Positions 62,101 to 64,000 of a stretch of 64,000 nucleotides of DNA are shown here, piece by piece. Below the pieces are notes generated by a model. It was not told the DNA's origin, did no database searches, and saw nothing but the letters and a program-made list of their open reading frames with translations. The position numbers and the translations under genes are program-made. This stretch comes from Loxodes magnus. Lineage: Eukaryota > Ciliophora > Karyorelictea > Loxodida > Loxodidae. Numbering within the stretch: position 1 is the first letter of the stretch; the number at the start of each line of letters is the position of its first letter. The DNA lies in the NCBI GenBank assembly GCA_946699065.1, contig CAMPDV010002098.1, forward strand, positions 1-64,000, written 5' to 3'.

Positions 62101-64000
62101 ACGTCCCATAGTCTCACCGTATAATCATGACTTCCCGATACGATGAACTCTGAATCACTGGATATAGCCACAGATGATACATAACTAGTGTGACCACTCA
62201 TGGTCTTACAGGTACCTGTCTTGACGTCCCATAGTATCACCGTATAATCATGACTTCCCGATACGATGAACTCTGAATCACTGGATATAGCCACAGATGA
62301 TACATAACTAGTGTGACCACTCATGGTCTTACAGGTACCTGTCTTGACGTCCCATAGTCTCACCGTATAATCATGACTTCCCGATACGATGAACTCTGAA
62401 TCACTGGATATAGCCACAGATGATAAATAACTAGTGTGACCACTCATGGTCTTACAGGTACCTGTCTTGACGTCCCATAGTCTCACCGTATAATCATGAC
62501 TTCCCGATACGATGAACTCTGAATCACTGGATATAGCCACAGATCTTACATAACTAGTGTGACCACTCATGGTCTTACAGGTACCTGTCTTGACGTCCCA
62601 TAGTCTCACCGTATTATCATGACTTCCCGATACGATGAACTCTGAATCACTGGATATAGCCACAGATGATACATAACTAGTGTGACCACTCATGGTCTTA
62701 CAGGTACCTGTCTTGACGTTCCATAGTCTCACCGTCTCATCATGACTTCCCGATACGATGAACTCTGAATCACTGGATATAGCCACAGCATATACATAAC
62801 TAGTGTGACCCCTCATGGTCTTACAGGTACCTGTCTTGACGTCCCATAGTCTCACCGTATAATCATGACTTCCCGATACGATGAACTCTGAATCACTGGA
62901 TATAGCCACAGATGATACATAACTAGTGTGACCACTCATGGTCTTACAGGTACCTGTCTTGACGTCCCATAGTCTCACCGTATAATAATAACTTCCCGAT
63001 ACGATGAACTCTGAATCACTGGATATAGCCACAGATGATACATAACTAGTGTGACCACTCATGATCTTACAGGTACCTGTCTTGACGTTCCATAGTCTCA
63101 CCGTATTATCATGACTTCCCGATACGATGAACTCTGAATCACTGGATATAGCCACAGATAATACATAACTAGTGTGACCACTCATGGTCTTACAGGTACC
63201 TGTCTTGACGTCCCATAGTCTCACCGTATAATCATTACTTACCGATACGATGAACTCTGAATCACTGGATATAGCCACAGATGATACATAACTAGTGTGA
63301 CCACTCATGGTCTTACAGGTACCTGTCTTGACGTCCCATAGTCTCACCGTATAATCATAACTTCCCGATACGATGAACTCTGAATCACTGGATATAGCCA
63401 CAGATGATACATAACTAGTGTGACCACTCATGGTCTTACAGGTACCTGTCTTGACGTCCCATAGTCTCACCGTATAATCATGACTTCCCGATACGATGAA
63501 CTCTGAATCACTGGATATAGCCACAGATGATACATAACTAGTGTGACCACTCATGGTCTTACAGGTACCTGTCTTGACGTCCCATAGTCTCACCGTATAA
63601 TCATGACTTCCCGATACGATGAACTCTGAATCACTGGATATAGCCACAGATGATACATAACTAGTGTGACCACTCATGGTCTTACAGGTACCTGTCTTGA
63701 CGTCCCATAGTCTCACCGTATAATCATGACTTCCCGATACGATGAACTCTGAATCACTGGATATAGCCACAGATCTTACATAACTAGTGTGACCACTCAT
63801 GGTCTTACAGGTACCTGTCTTGACGTCCCATAGTCTCACCGTATAATCATGACTTCCCGATACGATGAACTCTGAATCACTGGATATAGCCACAGCATAT
63901 ACATAACTAGTGTGACCACTCATGGTCTTACAGGTACCTGTCTTGACGTCCCATAGTCTCACCGTATAATCATGACTTCCCGATACGATGAACTCTGAAT
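53199..64000 (-). CDS. Right part of the WD40 array, mostly open, reaching the window edge
   Basis: About 88 blades with the same unit. The frame stays open apart from codon-27 stops (53,635 TAA; 54,250, 56,711, 59,661, 60,399 and 61,998 TAG; 60,276 TAA) and three single-base indels: an added G at ~56,064, a lost C at ~56,970 and a lost C at ~58,540. The open frame runs off the right edge, so the N-terminus of any product lies beyond 64,000. H25-D26-Y27 blades dominate from 54.3 to 58.5 kb, in long runs of nearly identical units. From 60.3 kb on the blade order matches 15.0-16.7 kb. Confidence 0.6.
54250..56052 (-). CDS. WD40 segment of about 15 blades, mostly H-D-Y
   Basis: A run of H-D-Y blades, one of them with Cys at position 15 (near 54,902), then a D-D-Y, an H-D-Y and V-D-TAG at 54,250. 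The right end is set by an added G at ~56,064, not by a stop unit. Blade diversity here is much lower than in the 17-33 kb interval, so this part looks like the most recently expanded. It corresponds to 10.0-11.2 kb in the left part. Confidence 0.45.
   Translation of the reverse strand: MSGHTSYVSSVAISSDSEFIVSGSHDYTVRLWDVKTGTCKTMSGHTSYVSSVAISSDSEFIVSGSHDYTVRLWDVKTGTCKTMSGHTSYVSSVAISSDSEFIVSGSHDYTVRLWDVKTGTCKTMSGHTSYVSSVAISSDSEFIVSGSHDYTVRLWDVKTGTCKTMSGHTSYVSSVAISSDSEFIVSGSHDYTVRLWDVKTGTCKTMSGHTSYVSSVAISSDSEFIVSGSHDYTVRLWDVKTGTCKTMSGHTSYVSSVAISSDSEFIVSGSHDYTVRLWDVKTGTCKTMSGHTSYVSSVAISSDSEFIVSGSHDYTVRLWDVKTGTCKTMSGHTSYVSSVAISSDSEFIVSGSHDYTVRLWDVKTGTCKTMSGHTSYVYAVAISCDSEFIVSGSHDYTVRLWDVKTGTCKTMSGHTSYVSSVAISSDSEFIVSGSHDYTVRLWDVKTGTCKTMSGHTSYVYAVAISSDSEFIVSGSHDYTVRLWNVKTGTCKTMSGHTSYVSSVAISSDSEFIVSGSDDYTVRLWDVKTGTCKTMSGHTSYVSSVAISSDSEFIVSGSHDYTVRLWDVKTGTCKTMSGHTSYVSSVAISSDSEFIVSGSVD
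56057..58542 (-). CDS. WD40 blade runs broken by two 1-nt deletions and TAG at 56,711
   Basis: The stretch 56,950-58,542 holds about 13 blades, nearly all H-D-Y, with one VS-NDY near 58,195. The stretch 56,057-56,707 holds HDY, VS-NDY, HDY, HDY, HDY-type blades. Lost bases at ~56,970 and ~58,540 shift the frame. The units on each side are otherwise canonical, so the indels may be sequencing errors. V-D-TAG at 56,711 follows the usual pattern. Confidence 0.4.
58509..60272 (-). CDS. WD40 segments with the rare R-D-N and TSVV blades
   Basis: This part includes two blades with Arg at position 25 (R-D-N, from AGA-GAT-AAT) near 58,680 and 58,803 and units with GHTSVV in place of GHTSYV. The only other copies are at 13.4-13.6 kb. 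A Cys15 blade lies near 59,213. Piece 59,661-60,272 is a short H-D-Y run with one VS-NDY. Boundaries are TAG at 59,661 and TAA at 60,276. The Arg25 and Val7 changes fall at propeller top-face positions. Confidence 0.45.
60399..61994 (-). CDS. WD40 segment of 13 blades, near-identical copy of 15,146-16,741
   Basis: Blade order matches the 15,146 segment throughout, with one residue difference (N33 here). As there, the next unit in coding direction carries H-D-TAA at 60,276, so the paired TAG and TAA (123 nt apart) are duplicated together. The offset of 45,253 nt is not a multiple of 123 because indels lie between. Confidence 0.5.
   Translation of the reverse strand: MRLWDVKTGTCKTMSGHTSYVSSVAISSDSEFIVSVSNDYTVRLWDVKTGTCKTMSGHTSYVLSVAISSDSEFIVSGSHDETVRLWDVKTGTCKIMSGHTSYVSSVAISSDSEFIVSGSHDYTVRLWDVKTGTCKTMSGHTSYVYAVAISSDSEFIVSVSNDYTVRLWDVKTGTCKIMSGHTSYVSSVAISSDSEFIVSGSHDYTVRLWDVKTGTCKTMSGHTSYVSSVAISSDSEFIVSGSYDYTVRLWDVKTGTCKTMSGHTSYVSSVAISSDSEFIVSVSNDYTVRLWDVKTGTCKTMSGHTSYVSSVAISSDSEFIVSGSHDYTVRLWDVKTGTCKTMRGHTSYVSSVAISSDSEFIVSGSHDETVRLWNVKTGTCKTMRGHTSYVYAVAISSDSEFIVSGSHDNTVRLWNVKTGTCKTMSGHTSYVSSVAISSDSEFIVSGSHDYTVRLWDVKTGTCKTMSGHTSYVSSVAISSDSEFIVSVSNDYTVRLWNVKTGTCKTMSGHTSYVSSVAISSDSEFIVSGSVD
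61998..64000 (-). CDS. WD40 segment of 16 or more blades, open at the right window edge
   Basis: Order read from the right edge: HDY-type blades, YDY, VS-NDY, HDN, YYY, HDY, HDE, HDN, HDY, HDY, HDY, HDY, then V-D-TAG at 61,998. One blade has R30 changed to Ile (near 62,234) and one has V8 changed to Leu (near 62,425). The frame is still open at 64,000, so the segment is partial at its 5' side. Its last blades match 16,745-17,000, then the two copies diverge. Confidence 0.45.
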   Translation of the reverse strand, partial: SEFIVSGSHDYTVRLWDVKTGTCKTMSGHTSYVYAVAISSDSEFIVSGSHDYTVRLWDVKTGTCKTMSGHTSYVRSVAISSDSEFIVSGSHDYTVRLWDVKTGTCKTMSGHTSYVSSVAISSDSEFIVSGSHDYTVRLWDVKTGTCKTMSGHTSYVSSVAISSDSEFIVSGSHDYTVRLWDVKTGTCKTMSGHTSYVSSVAISSDSEFIVSGSYDYTVRLWDVKTGTCKTMSGHTSYVSSVAISSDSEFIVSVSNDYTVRLWDVKTGTCKTMSGHTSYVLSVAISSDSEFIVSGSHDNTVRLWNVKTGTCKIMSGHTSYVSSVAISSDSEFIVSGSYYYTVRLWDVKTGTCKTMSGHTSYVSSVAISSDSEFIVSGSHDYTVRLWDVKTGTCKTMRGHTSYVYAVAISSDSEFIVSGSHDETVRLWNVKTGTCKTMSGHTSYVSSVAISSDSEFIVSGSHDNTVRLWDVKTGTCKTMSGHTSYVRSVAISSDSEFIVSGSHDYTVRLWDVKTGTCKTMSGHTSYLSSVAISSDSEFIVSGSHDYTVRLWDVKTGTCKTMSGHTSYVSSVAISSDSEFIVSGSHDYTVILWDVKTGTCKTMSGHTSYVSSVAISSDSEFIVSGSHDYTVRLWDVKTGTCKTMSGHTSYVYAVAISSDSEFIVSGSVD

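Overview
The whole window is one tandem array. A 123-bp unit repeats about 520 times (64,000/123) from the first base to the last, and I found no unique flank, intron, RNA gene or mobile element. On the minus strand each unit encodes one 41-residue WD40 beta-propeller blade: an in-frame ATG, a GH dipeptide, the strand-a core, a G-S-x-D-x-T turn and an R-L-W-D end. Only that one of the six frames is open. The array runs off both ends, so the gene start (to the right), the gene end (to the left) and any partner domain are outside the window.

Layout. (1) 1-14,729: the array with many 1-2 nt indels, worst in the first ~4 kb, so the frame is broken every few hundred bases. (2) 14,730-50,115: about 287 units with no indel. 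Landmarks at 15,146 and 49,955 are exactly 283 x 123 nt apart. The frame is broken only by in-frame stop codons, which occupy just two of the 41 codon positions. (3) 50,116-53,198: a second indel-rich stretch. (4) 53,199-64,000: mostly clean, with three single-base indels. Blocks repeat at larger scale: 3-, 4-, 6-, 7-, 11-, 12-, 13- and about 36-unit higher-order repeats. A ~10-kb block on the left (about 6.6-17 kb) is matched on the right (about 47.8-62.2 kb).

Variation is confined to a few codons: unit positions 2, 9-10, 22-23, 25, 27, 33 and 41. Several of these are top-face, ligand-contacting positions of WD40 propellers. The stop codons lie at positions 27 (TAA, TAG) and 9 (TGA), inside that variable set. 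Read as Gln and Trp they give very ordinary WD40 sequences (SGDQT, SVDQT, GHTDSVW). This suggests a nucleus with TAA/TAG=Gln and TGA=Trp, as in some heterotrich and karyorelict ciliates. The competing explanation is a decayed array whose few nonsense units were copied by unequal exchange.

Organism: probably a eukaryote (GC ~44%, giant intronless WD40 array), possibly a ciliate. The sequence alone cannot settle it. The indel-rich zones sit beside cleaner copies of the same blocks, so part of the length and the frameshifts may come from long-read assembly.
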